A stretch of DNA of 64,000 nt from NCBI RefSeq assembly GCF_000744105.1, contig NZ_JQLH01000001.1:3410001-3474000 (forward strand). Direction: 5' to 3'. Under the pieces are notes generated by a model. It ran no database searches, had not been told where the DNA came from, and saw only the letters and a list, made by a program, of their open reading frames with translations. Each line of letters begins with the position of its first letter. Position 1 is the stretch's first letter. Both the position numbers and the translations under genes were made by a program. The stretch is from Maribacter forsetii DSM 18668. GTDB taxonomy: Bacteria > Bacteroidota > Bacteroidia > Flavobacteriales > Flavobacteriaceae. Shown here in pieces: positions 9,658-21,000 of this stretch.

Positions 9658-9927
9658 TTAAGCTAACTTGTTTAGGTCTTCAACCAATTTAGTAGCTTTA
9701 GTTTCCAAATCACTTCTTACTTCTTTGAAATGTGCTTTCTTGTTCTCAACATCGTTCTTGTTGATTTTAGCTACTAATTCATCAAATGTAGCAATTGCTT
9801 CATCGATAATGGCAGTACCTTCTTTTGAGTGCGTAGTACCATTGGTAGCCTCTACTATATAAACACCTTCTATAATGTCTCCAAGAACATTATTAATATC
9901 TTTCTTTAAATTTTTAATACTTGCCAT
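9658..9927 (-). CDS. Small conserved hypothetical protein, helical
   Basis: This 89-aa protein has no signal peptide and no membrane segment. It is largely predicted alpha-helix with many charged residues (IKNLKKDINNVLGDIIEGVY; LVAKINKNDVENKKAHFKEV; LETKATKLVEDLNKLA). I do not recognise a characterised family, although proteins of this kind are widespread in Flavobacteriaceae. The ATG at 9927 is preceded by an A/T-rich leader and the gene ends at the shared terminator. It may be a coiled-coil or bundle-forming cytosolic protein; no function can be assigned. Confidence 0.75.
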   Translation of the reverse strand: MASIKNLKKDINNVLGDIIEGVYIVEATNGTTHSKEGTAIIDEAIATFDELVAKINKNDVENKKAHFKEVRSDLETKATKLVEDLNKLA

Positions 9928-9985
9928 CTCTGATTATTTTTTTGCAAAAATACAATTTTTGAATTGCCGTATAGTTAATTAGAAC

Positions 9986-10951
9986 TTAAATAGTAACCTC
10001 TAACAATTTAGCACCAGTAGATTGTAAAGAAATTTTCTGGGTAAAAGCTGGTAATAAAGCAGTTTCTCCACTTTTAATAGCTACTTCACCTTCTGCAGTA
10101 TTAATGACAGTTTCTCCTCCAACACACATAAATATGGTAAATGAATCTCTGTTTGCCGTATCTATATCTAGATTATTGGTAAGCTCAATGAAGTTTGTTT
10201 TAAAATACGGACAATCTACCATTGTATTTACCTCATTCTTCTCGTGACCATAGGCTACTTTAAAGTCATCTTTCTTTTCATAATCAACAGCATCTAGAGC
10301 TAGCTCTGTGTGTAATTCCCGAAGATTACCTTCTTTATCCTTTCTATTGAAATCGAAAACACGATATGTAACATCAGAAGTTTGTTGAATTTCTGCCAAC
10401 ATCACCCCTGCTCCAATCGCATGAATTTTACCAGTGTTAATAAAGAACGTATCTCCTTCTTTAACTTGCTCATAATTAAGAAGATCAAGCAAGGTATCAT
10501 TAGCAACACTTTCAGCGTATTCTTCTTTCGTTACATCTTTATTGAACCCAACAATAAGTTCTGCTTTAGGATCCGCATCCATAATATACCACATCTCTGT
10601 CTTACCAAACGAATTATGGCGTTCTTTCGCCAAGGCATCATTTGGGTGTAACTGTATAGATAAATCTTGTTTTGCATCAATAAACTTGATCAGAATAGGA
10701 AATTCTTTACCAAAACGTTCTACTACACTTTTACCTAATAATTCTTCTGCATTAGAATCTATAAGTTCTTGAAGTGACTTGCCTTCTAAGCTGCCATTGG
10801 CAACTACAGAAATATCGCCAGGTACGGTAGACAATTCCCAGCTTTCACCGGTAATATCACTCTCTATGGGTTTTCCAAATACCTCTTTCAGCTTGGTACC
10901 ACCCCAAAGCCTTTCTTTTAAAATAGGTCTAAATTTTAAAGGATGTATCAT
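9986..10951 (-). CDS. manA: Mannose-6-phosphate isomerase, class I
   Basis: This 321-aa cupin enzyme interconverts mannose-6-phosphate and fructose-6-phosphate, linking glycolysis with GDP-mannose and polysaccharide synthesis. Seen in sequence: RLWGG near the start, the zinc-site motif QDLSIQLHPND, EMWYIM, and GKIHAIGAGVMLAEIQQTSD, in the order of the short bacterial type (Bacillus ManA-like). The C-terminal cupin (GETVINTAEGEVAIKSGETA) is complete. It sits last in a minus-strand run after idi and queD, with a 76-base gap that could hold its own promoter, though I see no clear TAnnTTTG box. Confidence 0.92.
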   Translation of the reverse strand: MIHPLKFRPILKERLWGGTKLKEVFGKPIESDITGESWELSTVPGDISVVANGSLEGKSLQELIDSNAEELLGKSVVERFGKEFPILIKFIDAKQDLSIQLHPNDALAKERHNSFGKTEMWYIMDADPKAELIVGFNKDVTKEEYAESVANDTLLDLLNYEQVKEGDTFFINTGKIHAIGAGVMLAEIQQTSDVTYRVFDFNRKDKEGNLRELHTELALDAVDYEKKDDFKVAYGHEKNEVNTMVDCPYFKTNFIELTNNLDIDTANRDSFTIFMCVGGETVINTAEGEVAIKSGETALLPAFTQKISLQSTGAKLLEVTI

Positions 10952-11027
10952 TGTTTATTTTTTTGTTAGTCTACTAATTTAGATGTATAACGTAAAATAA
11001 GGATTTTTCTTACAACTTATAACTTAA

Positions 11028-11435
11028 CTAGCCTGAGAATGTTACAAAATTTCTTGGCGTTTCGTATAGTACAACTTCCAAATCATGCGCTGCAACAATA
11101 TGAGGTCTTAGTCGTTTCCAAATTATTACCGCAATATTTTCCGCCGTTGGGTTTAGACTCTTAAACTCCTCTACCTCAACATTCAAGTTTTTATGATCTA
11201 GATAATCTTCAATTTCTACTTTGATCAAATCTTTTAACACCTTCATATCCATTACAAAACCGGTTTCTTGATCTATCTCTCCAGATACACTTATCACCAT
11301 TTCATAATTGTGTCCATGAAAATTGGGGTTATTACACTTTCCAAAAATTTCTGTATTCTTAGAATCATCCCAGTCTTTTCTATACAACCTATGAGCTGCA
11401 TTAAAATGTGCCTTTCTACTTACTTTTACTTTCAT
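11028..11435 (-). CDS. queD: 6-pyruvoyl/6-carboxytetrahydropterin synthase family (QueD-like)
   Basis: This 135-aa enzyme of the PTPS/QueD fold converts dihydroneopterin triphosphate, either to 6-carboxytetrahydropterin for queuosine/7-deazaguanine or to 6-pyruvoyl-tetrahydropterin. Zinc ligands are the His of FNAAHRL and the two His of HGHNYEM. The catalytic Cys lies in GKCNNPNFHGHNY, and the substrate-binding Glu near the C-terminus is in LYETPRN. No other queuosine gene is in the window, so which of the two reactions applies is not settled. It starts 2 bases after the idi stop, indicating co-transcription. Confidence 0.88.
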   Translation of the reverse strand: MKVKVSRKAHFNAAHRLYRKDWDDSKNTEIFGKCNNPNFHGHNYEMVISVSGEIDQETGFVMDMKVLKDLIKVEIEDYLDHKNLNVEVEEFKSLNPTAENIAVIIWKRLRPHIVAAHDLEVVLYETPRNFVTFSG

Positions 11436-11437
11436 TT

Positions 11438-11965
11438 TTATGCTGGCATATTAAATAAATGTTCGTAAAATTTGTCGAAAATAATCTTGAACCAAGCCGT
11501 ATATTCATTCGGATTATTAGAAATATCTTCTTTTACAGCTTCAGGAGACATCCATTTCCAAGCCTCTACTTCATCAGGATTTATATTTGGTTCTGAATTG
11601 AAGCTCCCCAACATCACATGATCATATTCATGTTCGGTTAAACCATTATCGAAAGGAGCTTTATAAATGAAAGAAAACAATTCTTTCAATTCTGCCTGAA
11701 ACCCCATCTCTTCTTGAAGTCGCCTTTTACCCGCATCAATATTAGATTCACCTTCACGTTGATGACTGCAGCACGTATTTGTCCATAACAACGGAGAGTG
11801 GTATTTAGATGCAGCACGTTGTTGTAACATAATATCACCTTTCTCATTTGTTATAAATACCGAAAATGCTCTATGCAAAAGTGCCTTTTCATGGGCTTCC
11901 ATTTTAGCCATGGTGCCTATTTGTTCATTATCTTGATTTACGAGAATTACCTGTTCTTCCTTCAT
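11438..11965 (-). CDS. idi: Isopentenyl-diphosphate delta-isomerase, type 1
   Basis: This 175-aa Nudix-fold enzyme interconverts IPP and DMAPP for isoprenoid synthesis (menaquinone, carotenoids, lipid carriers). Diagnostic motifs are the catalytic cysteine segment WTNTCCSHQREGE, the Nudix-like RRLQEEMGF, and the catalytic Glu in EHEYDHVMLG. Length and motif order are those of type 1 (metal-dependent) enzymes. It overlaps nothing and is followed after 2 bases by queD. Upstream lies the PorP/SprF gene, 60 bases away. Confidence 0.93.
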   Translation of the reverse strand: MKEEQVILVNQDNEQIGTMAKMEAHEKALLHRAFSVFITNEKGDIMLQQRAASKYHSPLLWTNTCCSHQREGESNIDAGKRRLQEEMGFQAELKELFSFIYKAPFDNGLTEHEYDHVMLGSFNSEPNINPDEVEAWKWMSPEAVKEDISNNPNEYTAWFKIIFDKFYEHLFNMPA

Positions 11966-12025
11966 AAGGTAAAAATAAGGCGTTTTACGTATTCTACGTA
12001 ATGATGAATATATAAAAAGGGAAAT

Positions 12026-12979
12026 CTAAAAGAAACGAGGTGATTTTAGGTTGTTTTTGGTGGTAATAAAATCATATCTGAAAATTACTTCAAATGACCC
12101 GTCGTTGAAAGCTGTATTACCAAGGTCTGTAGTTTCCTTATCATAAGCAATACCAATTAAGAAATTATTAGATATATTGAAACCTGCCATACCACTAAAT
12201 GCAGCGTCCCACCTGTATGCAGCACCTAAAATAAACTTATCGTTAAACATAAAGTTTGCCGATAAATCAACTTGTAATGGGGCTCCTTTTACAGCCTTGG
12301 TCAACAAAGCTGGTTTAAATTTAACCGACTCATTCAGATCATAAACATATCCCGCTATCAAATAAAAATTCATTTGTTCTTTAGCCGTTGATAAATTAGT
12401 TTCCTGAAAATGTGTGGTTTCTAAAAATCTAGGTACCGATAAACCTACATAGAATTTATTGGTACGATAATATACACCTGCCCCTATATTAGGTGAAAGT
12501 CTATTGTCTATATCTTGCTGTAAAGTTGGGTCTGTTGTATACTGATTTAATTCTGAAAACCTAACATCCAATAAGTTAGCACTAGCTTTTAAACCAAAAC
12601 TTAATCGCCCTTCCGTTGATGTCCAAACTGTATATGAGAAATCAATATCAAAATTGGTTTCTGATGTAGGTCCTATTTCATCGTTTACTATTGACAAACC
12701 TAAACCTACACCTCTATAACCTATTGGTGAGTGTGCGTTGAAAGTTTGTGTTGTTGGCGCACCATCTAAACCTACCCATTGAGAACGATGCAAAGCCCCT
12801 ATACTAATATGCCCTCTAGACCCTGCATATGCGGGGTTTACACTAATAGTATTATACATATACTGTGTATACTGTGCATCTTGCTGACCATAAGAAAACA
12901 CTCCGAAACAAATTGCCGCAATAGCGACAACTTGTTTTAGAAATATCTTTTTAAATATGGTTATATATGTGTTCAACAT
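12026..12979 (-). CDS. PorP/SprF family T9SS outer-membrane protein (copy 1)
   Basis: This 317-aa protein has a signal peptide and the hallmark mature N-terminus QQDAQYTQYMYN…SVNPAYAGSRG, followed by HRSQWVGLDGAP. The rest is outer-membrane beta-barrel sequence ending in SPRFF. Members are related to PorP of Porphyromonas and SprF of Flavobacterium; SprF is needed for export of the adhesin SprB, which carries a type B C-terminal domain. It begins 5 bases after the 673-aa type B CTD protein, so the pair is a substrate/partner module. A second copy of identical length is at 37275-38228. Confidence 0.92.
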   Translation of the reverse strand: MLNTYITIFKKIFLKQVVAIAAICFGVFSYGQQDAQYTQYMYNTISVNPAYAGSRGHISIGALHRSQWVGLDGAPTTQTFNAHSPIGYRGVGLGLSIVNDEIGPTSETNFDIDFSYTVWTSTEGRLSFGLKASANLLDVRFSELNQYTTDPTLQQDIDNRLSPNIGAGVYYRTNKFYVGLSVPRFLETTHFQETNLSTAKEQMNFYLIAGYVYDLNESVKFKPALLTKAVKGAPLQVDLSANFMFNDKFILGAAYRWDAAFSGMAGFNISNNFLIGIAYDKETTDLGNTAFNDGSFEVIFRYDFITTKNNLKSPRFF

Positions 12980-12984
12980 TCTAA

Positions 12985-15006
12985 TTATCTATTTATATAT
13001 ATGTAACCCGATAGTGTTTCTGTTTCTCCGTTCTGCATTTCATATTCTAGAATATAAAAATATGTACCTACCGGTAACTTACTATCTACATCAACGGTTA
13101 CTCTACCTTCAGATGTACCATCAAAGACATTACCTTCGGTATTATATGCTTTCGTCATATATACCGCCACACCCCATCTATTATAGATTTTTAATGTGTT
13201 ATTTGGGTAATTTTCCAATCCGTTTATTCTAAGAACATCATGAATGCCATCACCGTTAGGTGTAATAACGTTGAAAACTTCTATTTCTTCTTCTAGCTGA
13301 CCTAAATCCGAATCTAAGTAATTTGGTATACCATCACCGTCAGTATCGTCATCAACATAATCACCGTTCAAATTAAGATCTTCATCACGAGTTTCTATAC
13401 CATCGTCATCATCATCAGTATCCCTATAATCCGATTCTTCGTCGCTATCCGTATTTGGAAGCTGAGCATAAGGATCATCTATTTCGTCGTTGACATCCAT
13501 ATCAACCGAAATTGCACCTTCATAGCCATCATCCAATCCGTCATTGTCTTTATCTGAACCAATGCTAACAACATCTGCAATACCATTGTGATCATGATCA
13601 TGAGCTTCAATAGCATCCAATACATTATCATTGTCACTATCCTCATCTAAATAATCAGGTAGGTTATCTCCGTCAGTATCCACCGGGAATATTCCAGTTA
13701 AACCATTAGCTTCATAAGCATCATCTAAACCATTGGTATTCGCATCGATCCCTGAAGGCGGAATGTAGTCTGCCGTAGCCTGAGCTTCAACATTATCTGG
13801 TATACCATCGCCATCTGCATCGATATCTAAATAATCTGGGAAGCCGTCACCATCGGTATCGGTAGGATCGGTAGAAGGATCATTATCTCCATCTAAATTC
13901 AAATCTTCAAAACTATCAACGATACCGTCGTCATCACTATCCATATCAACACCCAATGGATTGATAAGAATTGTTATAGTCGATGTGCTACAATTACCTA
14001 CTGTATCACAAACTGTGTAATCAAATGAATCTGTTCCTAAATAATTATTATTTGGGAAATATGTAGGAATATCATCTGATGGATCATTTGGCGTGCCATT
14101 GTCATCAACGGTTACAGATCCATTTGTTGGTTGTGTTACACTAAATGTACCTTCACTTGGTAAATCATTGTCGTTTTCTTGCCATGTATCTATTGCAATA
14201 ATTTCATTGATATCTATAGCAATAGAATCATCATTGGTATCTAAAATTGGTAGTACCTCTATGGTTACCGTAGCTGTACTACAATCGCCATATGCATTAC
14301 AAACAGTATACTCAAAACTATCTGTACCGTTAAAATCTAAATCTGGAGCATAGGTGACAATATCATCTAACGGATCATTAGGAGTACCATTTTCATCTAT
14401 AGTTACTGTTCCATTTGCTGGGTCAGTGGTCGTTAAAGCACCTACATCTGGTAAATCGGCATCATTGCCATAAATGTCGATAATTACCGGTACATCTTCG
14501 TCTGTTGTTACAATATCGTCTGTTAAATCTGCTGCTTGTGGCAAACAAACTACCGTAAAATTAGGCAAACTAAAGGTATTACCTGCCTTTGTAACCATTG
14601 CCGTATACCTAACAACAGCATCAGTAGCAATTACCATGGGACTTAATTGATCCCCCGTTAATGCCGGACTCCAATTTACTGTAGCATTGCTTGGTACGTT
14701 AGATGTAATATCCATAGTCACTTCATTATCAGGATTATTACAATCCGTTACAATGAAGTAACCTGTTGCATTAGAACCACATAAAGTACCATCGTAGGTA
14801 GCAAAGTAAATTCCTGGTTGGGTTACTTCGTAAAAAGATTCTGTACCAAGTACCGTTGCCGTATCTGAGGCTTCATACCAACGAAAGTTATTTTGATCAC
14901 TATCCGTAGGTGCCTGTAGTAAGAACTGAGCGTTAGATACCAACACTCCCAGTATCGTAGTAACGATACTGAGAAATATGGTTTTATATATATGCGTTTT
15001 TTTCAA
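12985..15006 (-). CDS. Secreted TSP3/cadherin-like protein with T9SS type B (gliding) C-terminal domain
   Basis: The protein has 673 aa. An N-terminal signal peptide ends near VSNAQ. A Cys-containing Ig-like segment follows, then two cadherin-like (Big_9-type) domains at about 165-255 and 265-350 (TDEDVPVIIDIYGNDADLPD; FEYTVCNAYGDCSTATVTI). A long run of Ca2+-binding thrombospondin type 3-like repeats (DxDxDGxxD) covers about 355-590. The last ~80 residues are a type B sorting domain (VITPNGDGIHDVLRI, LKIYNRWGVAVY, ending SGYIYINR). Established knowledge: type B CTDs direct T9SS export and surface attachment with a PorP/SprF partner, which here is the next gene. The 3,067-aa repeat gene ends 32 bases upstream. 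Confidence 0.9.
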   Translation of the reverse strand: MKKTHIYKTIFLSIVTTILGVLVSNAQFLLQAPTDSDQNNFRWYEASDTATVLGTESFYEVTQPGIYFATYDGTLCGSNATGYFIVTDCNNPDNEVTMDITSNVPSNATVNWSPALTGDQLSPMVIATDAVVRYTAMVTKAGNTFSLPNFTVVCLPQAADLTDDIVTTDEDVPVIIDIYGNDADLPDVGALTTTDPANGTVTIDENGTPNDPLDDIVTYAPDLDFNGTDSFEYTVCNAYGDCSTATVTIEVLPILDTNDDSIAIDINEIIAIDTWQENDNDLPSEGTFSVTQPTNGSVTVDDNGTPNDPSDDIPTYFPNNNYLGTDSFDYTVCDTVGNCSTSTITILINPLGVDMDSDDDGIVDSFEDLNLDGDNDPSTDPTDTDGDGFPDYLDIDADGDGIPDNVEAQATADYIPPSGIDANTNGLDDAYEANGLTGIFPVDTDGDNLPDYLDEDSDNDNVLDAIEAHDHDHNGIADVVSIGSDKDNDGLDDGYEGAISVDMDVNDEIDDPYAQLPNTDSDEESDYRDTDDDDDGIETRDEDLNLNGDYVDDDTDGDGIPNYLDSDLGQLEEEIEVFNVITPNGDGIHDVLRINGLENYPNNTLKIYNRWGVAVYMTKAYNTEGNVFDGTSEGRVTVDVDSKLPVGTYFYILEYEMQNGETETLSGYIYINR

Positions 15007-15038
15007 ATCGATTTGGGATGTAAACTTGAATTAGCTAA

Positions 15039-18000
15039 TTATTTAGCAACAAAAACTACGTTTATCAATGTGTTATAATCCGTTGGTGCTGCAATAACAT
15101 CATAAGTCATTACACCACTAGCATTAACACTTACGTTATCAAAAACAGTATCATCATAATGCGTTACGTAATAGTATAATTCTGTATTACTATATGTTGG
15201 TATTGCCGCTGGTGCTCCTGTACTAACTACATCGGGAGTACCATACTGATCAATATACTCTGCATATAAATCTATTGTTCTACCTGTACCAGTCGTTGCT
15301 ACATCAACTTCTATAGATGGTGGATAGAAAATATCTGGTCTTGTATTCGCTATCAAATATGGGTCAGCTGATGTACCTGTTCCGCTAACACTAATGTCAG
15401 TGTCCGGCGCAGCTTCAACAATCGTTTCTGCACCGTTTGCTGTTGGTACTGATAAATTATAATTGATACCACTAGGAGTAACAGTTACAGAACCATCTGT
15501 TGATGTTATTGTTTGAATTTCGTTCGATGCATTTGAATCGGCATCATTTACATTTAAAGTAATAGCATTACCTCCTGTAATTGATATTTGACCAGCAACA
15601 CCTGTTGTTGCCAATGTCTGGTCATCAGTTGCAGGATCACCCGCTGGACCTGCCGGTCCCTGTGCTCCCGTTGCTCCGGTCGCGCCATCGTTTCCATCAG
15701 CTCCTGCTGGACCTGCCGGTCCCTGTGCTCCTGTCGCTCCAGTTGCACCATCGTTTCCATCAGCTCCTGCTGGACCTACCGGTCCCTGTGCTCCCGTTGC
15801 TCCGGTAGCGCCATCGTTTCCATCAGCTCCTGCTGGACCTGCCGGTCCCTGTGCTCCTGTTGCTCCAGTTGCACCATCGTTTCCATCAGCTCCTGCTGGA
15901 CCTGCCGGTCCCTGTGCTCCTGTTGCTCCAGTTGCACCATCGTTTCCATCAGCTCCTGCTGGACCTACCGGTCCCTGTGCTCCTGTTGCTCCAGTTGCAC
16001 CATCGGCTCCTGCTGGACCTGCCGGTCCCTGTGCTCCCGTTGCTCCGGTAGCACCATCGTTTCCATCAACTCCTGCTGGACCTACCGGTCCCTGTGCTCC
16101 TGTTGCTCCGGTCGCGCCATCGTTTCCATCAGCTCCTGCTGGACCTGCCGGTCCCTGTGCTCCCGTTGCTCCGGTAGCACCATCGTTTCCATCAGCTCCT
16201 GCTGGACCTGCCGGTCCCTGAGCTCCCGTTGCTCCGGTAGCGCCATCGTTTCCATCAGCTCCTGCCGGTCCCTGTGCTCCTGTTGCTCCAGTTGCACCAT
16301 CGTTTCCATCAGCTCCTGCTGGACCTGCCGGTCCCTGTGCTCCTGTTGCTCCAGTTGCACCATCGTTTCCATCAGCTCCTGCTGGACCTGCCGGTCCCTG
16401 TGCTCCTGTTGCTCCGGTAGCGCCATCGTTTCCATCAGCTCCTGCTGGACCTGCCGGTCCCTGAGCTCCCGTTGCTCCGGTAGCGCCATCGTTTCCATCA
16501 GCTCCTGCCGGACCTGCGGGTCCCTGTGCTCCTGTTGCTCCAGTTGCACCATCGTTTCCATCAGCTCCTGCTGGACCTGCTGGACCTGCCGGTCCCTGTG
16601 CTCCTGTTGCTCCGGTAGCGCCATCGTTTCCATCGGCTCCTGCTGGACCTGCCGGTCCCTGAGGTCCTTGTGCTCCCGTTGCTCCAGTTGCACCATCGTT
16701 TCCATCAGCTCCTGCTGGACCTACCGGTCCCTGAGGTCCTGTATCTGGATCTACCCAAGTATATGTTCCTGAGCCATCTGTAGAAAGTACTTGTCCGTTA
16801 TTTCCTCCTGTTGGTAGTTCTATTTCATTATTTGGGTCATTATCCGCATCATCAACATTATCTACTCCGTCATTATCAACAGTAACCGAGTTACCGTCGA
16901 TATCCTCGATAGTCGAAGTACCGTCACCATTATCGGCAACTGTCGTAATCTCGTTTCTTGGGTCGTTATCGTTGTTCGCAGGGAAGGTTACCGATAGATC
17001 AAAATCATCACCTGTTCTTACCACGCCTACAGAACCATCTCCTGATGCTACTGTCTGGATTTCGTTCGATGGATTGTTATCCGCATCGTCTACGTTATCA
17101 ATTCCATCGTTGTCTACCGTTACCGAATTACCGTCGATATCCTCGATAATCGAAGTACCGTCACCGTTATCCGTAACTGTCGTAATCTCGTTTCTTGGAT
17201 CGTTATCGTTGTTCGCAGGGAAAGTAACCGATAGATCAAAATCATCACCTGTTCTTACAACGCCTACAGAACCATCTCCTGATGCTACTGTCTGGATTTC
17301 GTTCGATGGATTGTTATCCGCATCGTCTACGTTATCTACTCCGTCATTGTCTACAGTAACCGAATTACCGTCGATATCCTCTATAGTCGAAGTACCGTCA
17401 CCGTTATCCGCAACTGTCGTAATCTCGTTTCTTGGATCGTTATCGTTGTTAGCAGGGAAAGTAACCGATAGATCAAAATCATCACCTGTTCTTACCACGC
17501 CTACAGAACCATCTCCTGATGCTACTGTCTGGATCTCGTTCGATGGATTGTTATCCGCATCGTCTACGTTATCTACTCCGTCATTGTCTACAGTAACCGA
17601 ATTACCGTCGATATCCTCTATAGTCGAAGTACCGTCACCGTTATCCGCAACTGTCGTAATCTCGTTTCTTGGATCGTTATCCGCATCATCAACATTATCT
17701 ACTCCATCGTTGTCTACTGTTATAGAACCTCCATCAGCCAAACCGATTGTTGAAGTTCCGTCTCCGTTATCCGTAATAGTCGACGCTTGGAATGATACCG
17801 GTGCTCCGTTTTCATTCGTATATGTAAAACTACCATCGCCGTTATCCGCTAAAGTTGTTATCGTCTCTGATATCGTTACTGAGGCAACATTCAAATATAA
17901 TGCTCCGTCAGTTCCAAAGGCTATGTCGTTATCTGCATTCGTACTAATCAAATTAACAGATTCTGTACCGCCTCCATCGGTAATCTCTAGACTACCATCG

Positions 18001-21000
18001 GTAATTGCACTTCCCGTATTGTATTCGTTTCCGATTACATTATCCGCATCGTCTACGTTATCTACTCCGTCATTATCAACAGTAACCGAATTACCGTCGA
18101 TATCCTCGATAGTCGAAGTACCGTCGCCGTTATCCGCAACTGTCGTAATCTCGTTTCTTGGATCGTTATCGTTGTTAGCAGGGAAAGTAACCGATAAATC
18201 AAAATCATCACCTGTTCTTACCACGCCTACAGAACCATCTCCTGATGCTACTGTCTGGATCTCGTTCGTTGGATTATTATCGGCATCATCAACATTATCA
18301 ATTCCATCGTTGTCTACAGTAACCGAATTACCGTCGATATCCTCTATAGTCGAAGTACCGTCACCGTTATCCGCAACTGTCGTAATCTCGTTTCTTGGAT
18401 CGTTATCGTTGTTAGCAGGGAAAGTAACCGATAGATCAAAATCATCACCTGTTCTTACCACGCCTACAGAACCATCTCCTGATGCTACTGTCTGGATCTC
18501 GTTCGTTGGATTGTTATCGGCATCATCAACATTATCAATTCCATCGTTGTCTACAGTAACCGAATTACCGTCGATATCTTCGATAGTCGAAGTACCGTCA
18601 CCGTTATCCGCAACTGTCGTAATCTCGTTTCTTGGATCGTTATCCGCATCATCAACATTATCGACTCCGTCGTTGTCTACTGTTATAGAACCTCCATCAG
18701 CCAAACCGATTGTTGAAGTTCCGTCTCCGTTATCCGTAATAGTCGACGCTTGGAATGATACCGGTGCTCCGTTTTCATTCGTATACGTAAAGCTACCATC
18801 GCCATTATCCGCTAAAGTTGTTATCGTCTCTGATATGGTGACAGAGGCAACATTTAAGTATAATGCTCCATCTGCTCCAAAAGCAATATCATTGTTTGTG
18901 TCAGTACTAATCAAATTAACAGATTCTGTACCACCGCCATCTGTAATTTGCAAACTACCGTCTGTAATAGCACTTCCTGTATTGTATTCGTTTCCGATTA
19001 CATTATCAGCATCGTCTACGTTATCTACTCCGTCATTATCAACAGTAACCGAATTACCGTCGATATCCTCGATAGTCGAAGTACCGTCGCCGTTATCCGC
19101 AACTGTCGTAATCTCGTTTCTTGGATCGTTATCGTTGTTAGCAGGGAAAGTAACCGATAAATCAAAATCATCACCTGTTCTTACCACGCCTACAGAACCA
19201 TCTCCTGATGCTACTGTCTGGATCTCGTTCGTTGGATTATTATCGGCATCATCAACATTATCAATTCCATCGTTGTCTACAGTAACCGAATTACCGTCGA
19301 TATCTTCGATAGTCGAAGTACCGTCACCATTATCGGCAACTGTCGTAATCTCGTTTCTTGGATCGTTATCAGCATCATCAACATTATCTACTCCGTCGTT
19401 GTCTACCGTTATAGAACCTCCATCAGCCAAACCAATTGTTGAAGTTCCGTCTCCGTTATCCGTAATAGTCGACGCTTGGAATGATACCGGTGCTCCGTTT
19501 TCATTCGTATACGTAAAGCTACCATCGCCATTATCCGCTAAAGTTGTTATCGTCTCTGATATGGTGACAGAGGCAACATTTAAGTATAATGCTCCATCTG
19601 CTCCAAAAGCAATATCATTGTTTGTGTCAGTACTAATCAAATTAACAGATTCTGTACCACCGCCATCTGTAATTTGCAAACTACCGTCTGTAATAGCACT
19701 TCCTGTATTGTATTCGTTTCCGATTACATTATCAGCATCGTCTACATTATCTACTCCGTCATTGTCTACAGTAACCGAATTACCGTCGATATCTTCGATA
19801 GTCGAAGTACCGTCGCCGTTATCCGCAACTGTCGTAATCTCGTTTCTTGGATCGTTATCGTTGTTAGCAGGGAAAGTAACCGATAGATCAAAATCATCAC
19901 CTGTTCTTACCACGCCTACAGAACCATCTCCTGATGCTACTGTCTGGATCTCGTTCGTTGGATTGTTATCGGCATCATCAACATTATCAATTCCATCGTT
20001 GTCTACAGTAACCGAATTACCGTCGATATCTTCGATAGTCGAAGTACCGTCACCGTTATCCGCAACTGTCGTAATCTCGTTTCTTGGATCGTTATCCGCA
20101 TCATCAACATTATCGACTCCGTCGTTGTCTACTGTTATAGAACCTCCATCAGCCAAACCGATTGTTGAAGTTCCGTCTCCGTTATCCGTAATAGTCGACG
20201 CTTGGAATGATACCGGTGCTCCGTTTTCATTCGTATACGTAAAGCTACCATCGCCATTATCCGCTAAAGTTGTTATCGTCTCTGATATGGTGACAGAGGC
20301 AACATTTAAGTATAATGCTCCATCTGCTCCAAAAGCAATATCATTGTTTGTGTCAGTACTAATCAAATTAACAGATTCTGTACCACCGCCATCTGTAATT
20401 TGCAAACTACCGTCTGTAATAGCACTTCCTGTATTGTATTCGTTTCCGATTACATTATCAGCATCGTCTACGTTATCTACTCCGTCATTATCAACAGTAA
20501 CCGAATTACCGTCGATATCCTCGATAGTCGAAGTACCGTCGCCGTTATCCGCAACTGTCGTAATCTCGTTTCTTGGATCGTTATCGTTGTTAGCAGGGAA
20601 AGTAACCGATAAATCAAAATCATCACCTGTTCTTACCACGCCTACAGAACCATCTCCTGATGCTACTGTCTGGATCTCGTTCGTTGGATTATTATCGGCA
20701 TCATCAACATTATCAATTCCATCGTTGTCTACAGTAACCGAATTACCGTCGATATCTTCGATAGTCGAAGTACCGTCACCATTATCGGCAACTGTCGTAA
20801 TCTCGTTTCTTGGATCGTTATCAGCATCATCAACATTATCTACTCCGTCGTTGTCTACCGTTATAGAACCTCCATCAGCCAAACCAATTGTTGAAGTTCC
20901 GTCTCCGTTATCCGTAATAGTCGACGCTTGGAATGATACCGGTGCTCCGTTTTCATTCGTATACGTAAAGCTACCATCGCCATTATCCGCTAAAGTTGTT

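Noticed and set aside
15633..16739. CRISPR array suspected from regular ~63-bp repeats
   Set aside because: There are no unique spacers; the whole unit repeats and encodes in-frame Gly-X-Y triplets. No cas genes are nearby.
15588..16772. A 394-codon cysteine-rich open frame on the + strand (SISSCWTCRSLCS repeats)
   Set aside because: It is the antisense shadow of the collagen-like region; GGX codons read backwards give Cys/Ser-rich text.
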